Below are positions 1 through 6,611 of a DNA stretch of 15,648 bases, in pieces. The stretch's first letter is position 1, and each line of letters starts with the position of its first letter. Below the pieces are notes generated by a model. That model saw only the letters and a list, made by a program, of their open reading frames with translations. It searched no databases and was not told the origin of the DNA. The position numbers and the translations under genes were made by a program. Where the stretch lies: contig JANQGE010000027.1 in assembly GCA_028277485.1 (NCBI GenBank), forward strand, positions 1-15,648. The letters run 5' to 3'. The stretch is from Chlorobium sp. (GTDB lineage: Bacteria > Bacteroidota > Chlorobiia > Chlorobiales > Chlorobiaceae).

Positions 1-98
1 ACGGAGCGCAGAAACCGGAGTGTACACAGAGTACATGAGGATTTCGAGCACCGACCAACGAAGTAATCATGGTGCGCAACAAATAAATAGAGGTGCCC
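1..98 (+). repeat. Long copy of dispersed GAGGTGCCC-ended element
   Basis: The stretch contains a small hairpin (TGTAC at 21-25, GTACA at 31-35), a core GAGGATTTCGAGCACCGACC beginning at 37, and the terminal box TAAATAGAGGTGCCC at 84-98. The same core and terminal box recur at 13844-13911, and parts recur at 6303-6390 and 10210-10238. It touches the left edge, so its true left boundary is unknown. It is clearly a repeat; its nature (MITE-like remnant, REP-like element or RNA-level signal) is not decided by the sequence. Confidence 0.8.
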
Positions 99-147
99 TT
101 GATTTGTCCGGATGCATGTTACGTTCATGTGAACAATTGTAAACCTG

Positions 148-177
148 TTGGAAGTGCACGCTACATTTCCCGATAAT
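148..177 (+). promoter_or_regulatory. Candidate sigma-70-type promoter for the 222-1070 gene
   Basis: TTGGAA at 148-153 and GATAAT at 172-177 are 18 bases apart, matching the -35 and -10 consensus at 4/6 and 5/6. Predicted start of transcription is near 184, leaving a leader of about 38 bases that contains the strong ribosome site AGGAGG (212-217). A dyad GTTCA-TG-TGAAC (123-134) lies upstream of the -35 box and could bind a regulator. Prediction by eye only. Confidence 0.45.
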
Positions 178-221
178 CATCGTTTCATCTTGCATGTCCT
201 GTCAAGAAAAGAGGAGGGAAA

Positions 222-1070
222 ATGGGTGGAAGTTATACGAAAAAAATAGTGTTGCTGTGTAGCTTGCTTTTGTGTGCTTTCGACCTTGCTGCTGAAACCA
301 GGTTTCATCATAGGCACTGGGAAATAGGGCCTGAAGTTTACCATATAACGTACGAAGAGCCCGGTGTGATGAGGAAAGAGGGGATTATGCATGGATTAAG
401 GGTCGCGTTTCGGTTACATGAAGAGATATTGGGTCCGGTCAACATGTTCAGAGTAGAGGCCGGGTACGCTTGGGGTTCACTTGACTATTCGTCTGATAGG
501 ACAGGTGTGATTGACGGTATCGATACCTCTGTGTTTGAAATACGAAGCATGCTTGGGCACGATATAAAAGCTGCTTCGCTGGTGGTGGTGACCCCCTATG
601 TTGGTTTCGGATACCGCAGGAAAAAAGATGATGCCGGTGGCCTGTTGTCCAGCACCGGCGCACTGGGATACGACAGAAAGTCTTGCTATGCGTACAGTCC
701 TGTGGGTGTTGCTGTAGTCGTCGATCTTGAAAAAGGGTGGTCGGTCGGCGGTTTTGTCGAATACGATTTTTTCTGGGACGGCACGCAGAAAAGTTATTTC
801 GGCGGTTTTCACCCTTTGAACAGCGATCTGGTGAATGATCAGGACGAGGGTTACGGCATAAGGGCGTCCCTTAAGGTTGTTAAACAACTTGATAACTCGT
901 CATTGATGATTGCTGTCGAGCCTTTTCTGCGTTATTGGGATATTCAGCGGTCTGATACGGGTTATTATGACGTATACAATCCTCTTCTTGACAGGGTTGT
1001 TAAGAAATCCGGATATGAGCCCGAAAACAATTCTGTTGAATACGGGGTAAACGTATCCTTGCATTTCTGA
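222..1070 (+). CDS. Putative outer-membrane beta-barrel protein, unknown function
   Basis: The 282-residue product starts with a lysine-containing, hydrophobic signal peptide (about residues 7-24, likely cut after the LAA near residue 24). The rest is rich in alternating polar and aromatic residues typical of membrane beta-strands, and it ends in SLHF, a terminal phenylalanine as used for Bam-dependent insertion. An AGGAGG site four bases before the ATG fixes the start. I do not recognise a family. A cysteine sits in the signal region but lacks a proper lipobox, so a lipoprotein is unlikely. The gene is alone on its strand and converges on bshA. Outer-membrane location is inferred from composition; no substrate or enzymatic role can be given. 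Confidence 0.7.
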   Translation: MGGSYTKKIVLLCSLLLCAFDLAAETRFHHRHWEIGPEVYHITYEEPGVMRKEGIMHGLRVAFRLHEEILGPVNMFRVEAGYAWGSLDYSSDRTGVIDGIDTSVFEIRSMLGHDIKAASLVVVTPYVGFGYRRKKDDAGGLLSSTGALGYDRKSCYAYSPVGVAVVVDLEKGWSVGGFVEYDFFWDGTQKSYFGGFHPLNSDLVNDQDEGYGIRASLKVVKQLDNSSLMIAVEPFLRYWDIQRSDTGYYDVYNPLLDRVVKKSGYEPENNSVEYGVNVSLHF

Positions 1071-1126
1071 GACAGATTCCCCGTTATCCGGTTCCGATAG
1101 CGCCCCCAACCCTTTATTTCCGTTTG

Positions 1127-1157
1127 TTTCTTTCGGGGTTCGCCGTCGGTATCGGAA
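1127..1157 (+). repeat. TCGCCGTCGG repeat family, copy 1
   Basis: These 31 bases are identical to 15458-15488. The core TTCGCCGTCGGTATCGGAA is shared, with variation, with 13624-13694 and, in reverse orientation, with 2577-2610. Confidence 0.85.
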
Positions 1158-1186
1158 AGCGCTGTCACGCAGTGACAAGAGACGAT

Positions 1187-1203
1187 GCCTGACAAAGTCA
1201 GGC
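1187..1203. terminator. Perfect hairpin, possible terminator
   Basis: A 7-base stem GCCTGAC/GTCAGGC closes an AAA loop. It lies about 117 bases past the beta-barrel gene's stop. There is no T-run behind it on either strand, so an intrinsic terminator function is weakly supported. Confidence 0.3.
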
Positions 1204-1320
1204 TTAGTGACGAGTTAAGAGTAATGGCACGGCAGCCCTTAAGGTATTTTTCTGGTCATGCTTGTCACTAAGCTCGGCGAAGCCGAAGCGCCGTCACTCG
1301 TCACTATTCTTCTGCCTACT

Positions 1321-2463
1321 TCACTGTGCCTCATCCAGAAGCCGTGCATAAAACGCTTCATAGCGCTCAACAAGCATGGTAATGTGATATTTCCGTGCTT
1401 GTTCGACACAATTTTTTGAAAACTTCTCCCAATTGTGAGAGCCGGTCAAAAGTTCCAGAGCCTTTTCCGACATCTGCTCAACGTTCCCGGGATCAACAAG
1501 ATAACCGTGCCTGCCGTCTGCGATAAATTCCGGAAACCCTCCGATATTGGTCACGATAACCGGCACTCCGCAGGCCATAGCCTCAAGGGCCGCAAGACCG
1601 AACGATTCTCCGTTGCTCGGCATCAGCATCAGGTCCGAAACCGAAAGCAATGGAACAATATCGTCTATCTTGCCGAGAAACCGCACATGCTCCGCCACGC
1701 CATTCTCTCTTACCCAGATCTCGGCTTCGCTTCTCTCCGGACCGTCGCCGACAAGCAGCAAGGTAGAAGGGATCTTTTCCACAATATTGTAGAAGGTTTT
1801 CAACACGTCCGGGATTCGCTTTACCGGCCTGAAATTTGAAATATGAATACAGACCTTTTCATTGCCAAGTCCGAGTTGTTCCCGTATTTCCCGGGTTTGC
1901 GGCATGCGGTAAAACAGCTCCGTATCGACAAAATTCAGGATCACCTCGACTTCACGTTTTGGATCGAACAGTTTCACCGTTTCCTTTTTCAGGTATTCCG
2001 ATACGGCTGTCACTCCGTCAGACCTGTTGATAGCAAGCCGGACAACACCCTGCATGCCGCTGTCAGCCCCGACTACCGTAATGTCGGTGCCGTGCAGGGT
2101 TGTTACCAGCTTGAAACATTTTGATTCGGAACACGAATCTTCAAGCATCTGGCGGGCAAGCATGGCGCTCAACGCATGGGGAATAGCGTAATGAGCGTGC
2201 ACCACGTCCAGATTCTCGTACATGGCAACCTCCGCAATTTTTGACGCAAGGGCCAGCGAGTAAAACGGGCACTCGAACAACGGGTAGTGCATCGCCTCGA
2301 CTTCGTGATAGAAGATGTTTTTCGAGAACGCCCCGAGCCGGAACGGAGCCGCACGGTTGATAAAATGCACAACATGCCCTCTCTTCGCAAGAGCCTTTCC
2401 CAGCTCGGTTGCAACTGCGCCGCTCCCCCCGTAAGTGTGGTGGCAGGAAATACCTATTCTCAT
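1321..2463 (-). CDS. bshA: N-acetyl-alpha-D-glucosaminyl L-malate synthase (BshA-type glycosyltransferase)
   Basis: The 380-residue GT4-fold glycosyltransferase has the expected BshA length and motifs: an N-terminal GGSG loop with AVATELG (residues 12-21), HAHYAIPHA (about 89-97), HGTD (124-127), NFRPVKR in the second domain, GDGPE, and the nucleotide-sugar EX7E region with FGLAALEAMACG (about 285-300). BshA joins UDP-GlcNAc to L-malate in the cytosol, the first step to bacillithiol. Green sulfur bacteria are reported to make N-methyl-bacillithiol, which suits this call. BshB, BshC and the methyltransferase are not in the window. The start has no clear Shine-Dalgarno sequence. Another GT4 role is possible but the N-terminal signature is characteristic. 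Confidence 0.85.
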   Translation of the reverse strand: MRIGISCHHTYGGSGAVATELGKALAKRGHVVHFINRAAPFRLGAFSKNIFYHEVEAMHYPLFECPFYSLALASKIAEVAMYENLDVVHAHYAIPHALSAMLARQMLEDSCSESKCFKLVTTLHGTDITVVGADSGMQGVVRLAINRSDGVTAVSEYLKKETVKLFDPKREVEVILNFVDTELFYRMPQTREIREQLGLGNEKVCIHISNFRPVKRIPDVLKTFYNIVEKIPSTLLLVGDGPERSEAEIWVRENGVAEHVRFLGKIDDIVPLLSVSDLMLMPSNGESFGLAALEAMACGVPVIVTNIGGFPEFIADGRHGYLVDPGNVEQMSEKALELLTGSHNWEKFSKNCVEQARKYHITMLVERYEAFYARLLDEAQ

Positions 2464-2544
2464 AAAAAATGAATTACAAAATGAGTATAATTAACCTATT
2501 AACATCTTTTTTACGCAGTCATCAAAAATGCGGTATATTCTTTA

Positions 2545-2558
2545 GGGTACCTCTATAA
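2545..2558 (-). repeat. Diverged GGGCACCTCTATTA box
   Basis: GGGTACCTCTATAA differs from the box consensus at two positions. It is oriented opposite to the copies at 84-98 and 13897-13911. Confidence 0.55.
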
Positions 2559-2576
2559 AAGCGAATGTCCTATGTT

Positions 2577-2610
2577 TCGATACCGATTCCGACGGCGAAT
2601 CCCGAAAGAG
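2577..2610 (-). repeat. TCGCCGTCGG repeat family, inverted copy
   Basis: Read on the minus strand it contains CTTTCGGGATTCGCCGTCGG followed by AATCGGTATCGA, the same unit as at 1127-1157 and 15458-15507. Confidence 0.75.
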
Positions 2611-2933
2611 GAGTCCTTTTAGATTACCATCAGAACGTGAATATCCACGGTAACAGGACCGACTCTGTCCCCTGACAGCCGCCATTCCGGTGAGAGAATC
2701 GCTCCCGCTGACCGGCATGATCCGTGATTCCCCGTAGCCTGAGTCATTCGATCTTTTGCCCTGGAACCAGGCTGGTGGAAGGCTTCTGGCAGTGAGCCTC
2801 CGCTATCGAAGTCCCCCTCCGGGGAGGAAACATTTTACCCTTGAAAATCCGTTACAATAAGCACATTTCCCCGAAGATATTTCCGCACCGTACACCTTAA
2901 AGCCGGATTTAACCTCCTTTAGTAAAATCCATT

Positions 2934-4148
2934 ATGACAAAGCAGAGAAATATAACCGTTGAACTTGCTTCATCCGTTCCCGTAGAGCAACAGGAGATAG
3001 AACTGGTAGAACGCAAAGGCATCGCTCATCCCGACACCATGTGCGACTCAATCATGGAGGCTACCTGCATAGCGCTCTGCAAAGAATACATCGAACGTTT
3101 CGGGCGCATCCTGCACCACAACATCGACAAAGGCATGCTGGTTGCCGGTAAAACCCTTCCGCAACCCGGAGGGGGCAAGGTAATTGAACCGATGAAAGTC
3201 ATCTTCGGTGACCGTGCCACCTATACCCATAACGGCACGCTTATTCCCGTCGGTGAAATTGCCGAAGCAGCCGCAAAAAAATGGCTGCGCAAAAACCTTC
3301 GGTTTGTTGACCCGGAAGTCAACATTATCTACCAGAACGAAATCAAACCCGGTTCACCCGAACTTATCGATACTTTTTCAAGGCCGGTTATCGGAGCCAA
3401 CGACACATCGGTCGGGGTGGGTCACGCCCCTCTCACCGAGACGGAGCGCCTGGTATTGGCCGCCGAGCAGTACCTCAACTCGGATACTTTCAAATGCGCC
3501 TACCCTGAAACGGGGAAGGATATCAAGATCATGGCGTTCCGGAAAAACCGCGACCTCACACTGACTGCGGCAATTGCTTTTGTTGACCACTATATCCGGG
3601 ACGAGAAAATGTACTTCGAGAAAAAGCAGATCATCCAGGAAAACCTGATCGAGTTCATCAGGTGTAAACAACATACCATCGAGAACATCTCTGTCATGCT
3701 CAACACGCTCGACGATCCCAAACGCGGCGAGGGAGGTATGTATCTTACCGTACTCGGCACTTCGGCAGAAAGCGGTGACGGCGGACAGGTCGGCAGGGGC
3801 AACCGCGTAAACGGGCTTATAACCTTCAGCCGGCCACAGAGCCTTGAAGCCGCGGCAGGGAAAAATCCGGTAAATCACGTAGGCAAGATTTACAACGTTC
3901 TCAGCCACGAAATGGCCCGGCGCATTCACAAAGAAGTCAGCGGCGTCAGGGAAGTCACCGTATACCTCTGCAGCCAGATAGGCAAGCCGCTCGACGAACC
4001 GCTGACAGCCTCAGCGCAGCTTATCCTCGAACAGGGTGTGCATCTTGAAGATGTTCAGGAAGCCGTCACTTCGATCATTCACGTTGAGCTGGCCTACATA
4101 GCCGCGTTTATCGAGCAGCTGATCCTGGGCAAATACGAGGTATGCTGA
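2934..4148 (+). CDS. S-adenosylmethionine synthetase, archaeal type
   Basis: The 404-residue enzyme makes SAM from methionine and ATP in the cytosol. It belongs to the archaeal-type MAT family (AdoMet_Synthase, COG1812 type), not to the usual bacterial MetK: it has GIAHPDTMCD (29-38), PGGGKVIEP (78-86), GDRAT (92-96) and GANDTSVGVGHAPLTETE (154-171), and its length is normal for that family. The ATG at 2934 has no purine-rich ribosome site. Instead CCTCCTTTA stands at 2913-2921. It is followed after 31 bases by the stop of arsS on the other strand. Presence of this type in a bacterium implies an old transfer or a second SAM synthetase; the window cannot tell which. Confidence 0.92.
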   Translation: MTKQRNITVELASSVPVEQQEIELVERKGIAHPDTMCDSIMEATCIALCKEYIERFGRILHHNIDKGMLVAGKTLPQPGGGKVIEPMKVIFGDRATYTHNGTLIPVGEIAEAAAKKWLRKNLRFVDPEVNIIYQNEIKPGSPELIDTFSRPVIGANDTSVGVGHAPLTETERLVLAAEQYLNSDTFKCAYPETGKDIKIMAFRKNRDLTLTAAIAFVDHYIRDEKMYFEKKQIIQENLIEFIRCKQHTIENISVMLNTLDDPKRGEGGMYLTVLGTSAESGDGGQVGRGNRVNGLITFSRPQSLEAAAGKNPVNHVGKIYNVLSHEMARRIHKEVSGVREVTVYLCSQIGKPLDEPLTASAQLILEQGVHLEDVQEAVTSIIHVELAYIAAFIEQLILGKYEVC

Positions 4149-4179
4149 ACCGGCAAACAAACTCTCCGAGGCCGGACTG

Positions 4180-5181
4180 TTACTGAAGCGCCCCCTGGCA
4201 TGATGAGCCGGCTCCTGCTGTACAGGAGTAGCAGTGACTCCGCACAACAATCTCCCGGTGGGCAAGCTCTTCATAGTTGAAATCACAAATATGCGTCGAG
4301 GCGTCGGATGACACGGCCAAATCAAGGATCTGGTTGAAATCACAGTCAAACAGCCGCCCGTCACAACCGACGGACAGTGTGGTACGGCACATGACATTGC
4401 CGACAGCGGTAGAATTGAACGCCCCTTTCAGCAAACCGATATAGTGCTCGAGGTTCCCGCTGCGCCTGAGAAAATCAAGATACCGGCCCACAGGACAGTT
4501 CGTCAGACAATAGAGGTGGTTGAATTCGATGCCGTAGTCACGGCGCAGCCTGGTTCGATATTCTTCCTCCAGAGCCTGTTGCGATCCCGGAAGAAACGCA
4601 CCGACAGGGTTGTGCACCAGATCAAGCACAAGTCCTGCATCGGGTTTGCCGTAACCTCGGGCATTTAATTCACCAAGGGCCGCAATGATCCTGTCGAAAA
4701 CATCAGATCCGCGCATCCGCTCGGTGCGCTCGCGATGAAGGTTCGGCAGAGAAACAACAACCTCCACCCCTGTTTCCGCATAGATATCGAGAAACCGCTC
4801 ATACATCCTTTCGAGGAGGATCGAAGCATTACTGCGCACCAGCAGACGCTTCCGCATCCTCGCCGCTTCACGGAGGAACCATGCAAGGTGAGGATGCATT
4901 TCAGGCGCTCCCCCGGTAATATCCAGCGTCTTTATTCCGGGATGATCAGCCGCGCGCAAACATGCCTCCATATCCTCTCTGCTCATCTCCTCCGAACGGT
5001 CCGGCGATGCTCCCACGTGGCAATGCCGACAGCAGAGATTACAGCGGCGAGTGATATTCATTTGAAGCGTCTCGACCGACTGCGCACACAGGGGATACGA
5101 TGCACACGCCTTGAGCCGGTCAGCAAAAGATCCGGAACGGTCCAGCTCATCCAGCAGCTCCTGTTGTTCCGTGTGGTTCAT
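4180..5181 (-). CDS. arsS: Arsenosugar biosynthesis radical SAM protein ArsS
   Basis: The 333-residue radical SAM enzyme has the Fe4S4-binding CxxxCxxC motif at C47, C51 and C54 within RRCNLCCRHCHVGASP, then DITGGAPEMHP. The cysteine-rich C-terminus has C317xxC320 and TAGAGSSC (C328), which is characteristic of the ArsS family. ArsS is linked to making dimethylarsinoyl-riboside arsenosugars, using SAM as a 5'-deoxyadenosyl source. Its ATG directly abuts the TAG of the CMD gene (TAGATG), so the two are almost certainly co-translated. Some family members are selenoproteins; here the C-terminal motif uses cysteine and ends at a TAA, so no selenocysteine is needed. ArsM, the arsenic methyltransferase, is not in the window. 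Confidence 0.85.
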   Translation of the reverse strand: MNHTEQQELLDELDRSGSFADRLKACASYPLCAQSVETLQMNITRRCNLCCRHCHVGASPDRSEEMSREDMEACLRAADHPGIKTLDITGGAPEMHPHLAWFLREAARMRKRLLVRSNASILLERMYERFLDIYAETGVEVVVSLPNLHRERTERMRGSDVFDRIIAALGELNARGYGKPDAGLVLDLVHNPVGAFLPGSQQALEEEYRTRLRRDYGIEFNHLYCLTNCPVGRYLDFLRRSGNLEHYIGLLKGAFNSTAVGNVMCRTTLSVGCDGRLFDCDFNQILDLAVSSDASTHICDFNYEELAHREIVVRSHCYSCTAGAGSSCQGALQ

Positions 5182-5517
5182 CTACATCTCTGTCCGCTTG
5201 ACAATCTTGCGCATCTGCGTTGCATGTGCGAGAGTGTCACCCGCCACCATGGCAGCACCCACATGGATTGCTTCCATCATTTCATCGGTATCCACGCCAA
5301 GAGAGAGACATTTGTTCGTATACGCATCAATACAGTACGGACAATGCCGGACCGTAGCAACCGCCAGGGCAATCAGAGCCTTTTCCCGTTCCGTCAGCTT
5401 ACCGGCGGACGTTGCCGAAATGTAGTAATCAAAAAATTTCTTCCCCTCTTCAGGAGCGAACTCACCGATGTTGGAAAAGTCCTGAAGATCCCTTGTTTCG
5501 TAATACTGCTGGCCCAT
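5182..5517 (-). CDS. CMD/AhpD-like protein linked to arsenosugar biosynthesis
   Basis: The 111-residue protein of the carboxymuconolactone decarboxylase/AhpD fold carries the redox pair HCPYC (C59, C62) followed by IDAYTNKC. It matches the peroxidase-like partner found next to arsS in many genomes, where one cysteine may be selenocysteine; here both positions are cysteine codons. The expected role is thiol-based reduction connected to ArsS, but the exact reaction is not known to me. A purine-rich site (AAAGGA) lies about seven bases before the ATG. It is the first gene of a two-gene operon with arsS. Confidence 0.82.
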   Translation of the reverse strand: MGQQYYETRDLQDFSNIGEFAPEEGKKFFDYYISATSAGKLTEREKALIALAVATVRHCPYCIDAYTNKCLSLGVDTDEMMEAIHVGAAMVAGDTLAHATQMRKIVKRTEM

Positions 5518-5670
5518 GTTTTTTTCCTTTTATTCAATGCTTCCTGCCGGTTTTTCTCCTGTAACACATTCCGGCCTGTAATAAGTTCAAAACCCTTAAC
5601 CAGCCGGTGGAAAGAACCGGAAGAACCATGGGAAGATTTGGTTGACGAACCGCGCCGCCAACCCAACCGC
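5518..5670. other. Spacer between PagL-like gene and CMD gene
   Basis: The 153 bases contain one small hairpin, CCGGT (5604-5608) with ACCGG (5616-5620), which could mark the end of the PagL-like transcript. No promoter stands out for the CMD-arsS unit, so read-through from the PagL-like gene remains possible. Confidence 0.4.
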
Positions 5671-6285
5671 TCAGTAGAGGAAGACAATACCCGCTATAAG
5701 AGCATTGGTATTGATACCGTTGTTCGGCTGACTCAACCCTGCATTGGAGAGATGCCTCAAACGGTACCCTACGTCCAAAGCGATCTTTTCGGTTAATGCA
5801 AACTCCAGACCGGCACCGAATTGACTTAAAAAGTTAAACTTATAATCCCCTTGCTCGACGGTATCGATACTGAAATATGCCGGTCCCGAACTGACCTCTC
5901 CGAAGAACGAAATCCCCTCTTTCATCGGAGCTTTATAACGGAAACCAACGTTCAAACCGGCTTCAATACCTTTCTCAGGAGCAACGATGGTATTCACAAA
6001 AGGCTCTACACTCAGTTGAAGCGTACTCGATCCCTTTATTCCGACAAGCTTGTTGATGTCAAATCCCACTCTAACCGAAAAAGGGATAATCTCGATACCA
6101 TCGTCACCTTTCAGCTCCCCCCATACATATCCGGTACCGAAAGCAAGTTCATTGAAACAAACAGGTCCCGAACGGTCAGCAGCAGCATGAATCCGTGAGT
6201 CTTGATCTGCAGAAGAGACAAGGGGAAACAGAACCAAACCTGAAAAAACCAGAGCAGCAACAAATTTTTTAGCGAAGGAAATCAT
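5671..6285 (-). CDS. PagL-like acyloxyacyl hydrolase / lipid A 3-O-deacylase family protein
   Basis: The 204-residue product has a clear signal peptide (hydrophobic residues 8-22, cleavage near SSA-DQ at 26-27), beta-barrel-like composition and the family motif RHLSNAGL (177-184) followed by PNNGIN (187-192). In PagL the catalytic triad is His126, Ser128 and Glu140 of the mature protein. The first two correspond to H178 and S180, and the supporting Asn to N181 and N188, but the residue at the Glu spacing is N192. The protein should sit in the outer membrane and act on the 3-O-acyl chain of lipid A if active. The altered acid makes activity uncertain. The start is chosen for the signal peptide; no strong ribosome site is visible. 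Confidence 0.78.
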   Translation of the reverse strand: MISFAKKFVAALVFSGLVLFPLVSSADQDSRIHAAADRSGPVCFNELAFGTGYVWGELKGDDGIEIIPFSVRVGFDINKLVGIKGSSTLQLSVEPFVNTIVAPEKGIEAGLNVGFRYKAPMKEGISFFGEVSSGPAYFSIDTVEQGDYKFNFLSQFGAGLEFALTEKIALDVGYRLRHLSNAGLSQPNNGINTNALIAGIVFLY

Positions 6286-6302
6286 AACTCATAGAACTTT
6301 TT

Positions 6303-6390
6303 GGGCACCTCTATTAATTGTCATGAACGCAGAAACCCTCTCTTATCCGATCAACGATGCAATTGAAGCGCGGAATAAATAGAGGTGCCC
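6303..6390. repeat. Complete 88-base inverted-repeat element
   Basis: The ends are perfect 13-base inverted repeats, GGGCACCTCTATT (6303-6315) and AATAGAGGTGCCC (6378-6390), with an inner pair AATTG/CAATT (6316-6320, 6360-6364). The middle resembles the 1-98 copy with the hairpin and most of the core deleted. TTTTT flanks both sides (6298-6302, 6391-6395), which may be a target duplication or chance. It lies 18 bases upstream of the PagL-like start codon. Confidence 0.75.
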
Positions 6391-6496
6391 TTTTTATGAT
6401 TACAAACTTTTCTCCCGGCCCTGCAAGTATACGAAAACCGGGTGGAAAAAGCATGTCCATTCCTTCATTGATGTTCTCAGAACGTGAAAGACTGCA

Positions 6497-6510
6497 GGGC
6501 ACCTCTATAA
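6497..6510 (-). repeat. Solo GGGCACCTCTATAA box
   Basis: A single box end, one base from the GGGCACCTCTATTA consensus, lies upstream of the candidate YjbQ promoter. No partner box is seen to its right. Confidence 0.6.
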
Positions 6511-6529
6511 CAGCCGATCCTTTGCCTCA

Positions 6530-6558
6530 TTGCTATCCGGCTCCGATCTTCGTACATT
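6530..6558 (+). promoter_or_regulatory. Candidate promoter for YjbQ (and perhaps dxs)
   Basis: TTGCTA (6530-6535) and TACATT (6553-6558) are separated by exactly 17 bases, each 4/6 to consensus. Transcription would start near 6565, about 47 bases before the YjbQ ATG. Confidence 0.35.
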
Positions 6559-6611
6559 AACGGTTAGTTTACGGGCTCTACCCGAAACAGACCTTTGAAC
6601 GTTCTATCTCA

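Larger units (their letters stand above)
1071..1320. other. Convergent spacer with nested hairpins
   Basis: No gene is seen between the stops of the beta-barrel gene and bshA. The spacer holds TTCCGATA/TATCGGAA (around 1092 and 1150), TGTCAC-GCA-GTGACA (1163-1177), GCCTGAC-AAA-GTCAGGC (1187-1203), TCGGC-GAA-GCCGA (1274-1286), and a wider 10-base pair of arms GCTTAGTGAC (1202-1211) and GTCACTAAGC (1264-1273). Any of these could end transcription from either side, but none is followed by a clear T-run. Confidence 0.6.
2464..2933 (+). promoter_or_regulatory. Long structured leader of the SAM synthetase gene
   Basis: The 470 bases between divergent bshA and the SAM synthetase hold no convincing gene. 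Possible -10 boxes are TATAAT (2486-2491) and TATATT (2534-2539), both without good -35 boxes. Repeat copies follow at 2545-2558 and 2577-2610. From about 2650 there are several hairpins: GGAC/GTCC (2656-2659, 2667-2670), CCGGT/ACCGG (2687-2691, 2711-2715), CCTGG-AA-CCAGG (2760-2771) and CCCC-TCC-GGGG (2814-2824). A Shine-Dalgarno-like GGAGG (2823-2827) could pair either with CCTCC (2816-2820) or with CCTCC just before the ATG (2913-2917). A SAM-sensing leader is plausible because the SAM-Chlorobi RNA is known upstream of metK operons in Chlorobi; I cannot confirm a match by eye. Confidence 0.4.

Noticed and set aside
477..887. 136-codon minus-strand frame inside the beta-barrel gene
   Set aside because: Antisense shadow without a ribosome site; the plus-strand frame has signal peptide, terminal phenylalanine and a strong ribosome site.
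2687..2780. Cobalamin riboswitch in the SAM synthetase leader
   Set aside because: CCGGTGAGA, GAGTCA and a GGAACCAGG-like box recall pieces of it, but their spacing and the missing conserved blocks do not fit.
4149..4179. Terminator between the SAM synthetase and arsS
   Set aside because: Only a short CGGC/GCCG pairing across a long loop is possible and no T-run follows.
4180..4200. Selenocysteine read-through at the end of arsS
   Set aside because: The reading frame ends at a TAA and the expected motif already carries a cysteine codon.
4735..5796. 353-codon open frame on the plus strand across arsS and the CMD gene
   Set aside because: It is fully antisense to two genes with clear family motifs, and its product has no recognisable domain, signal or ribosome site.
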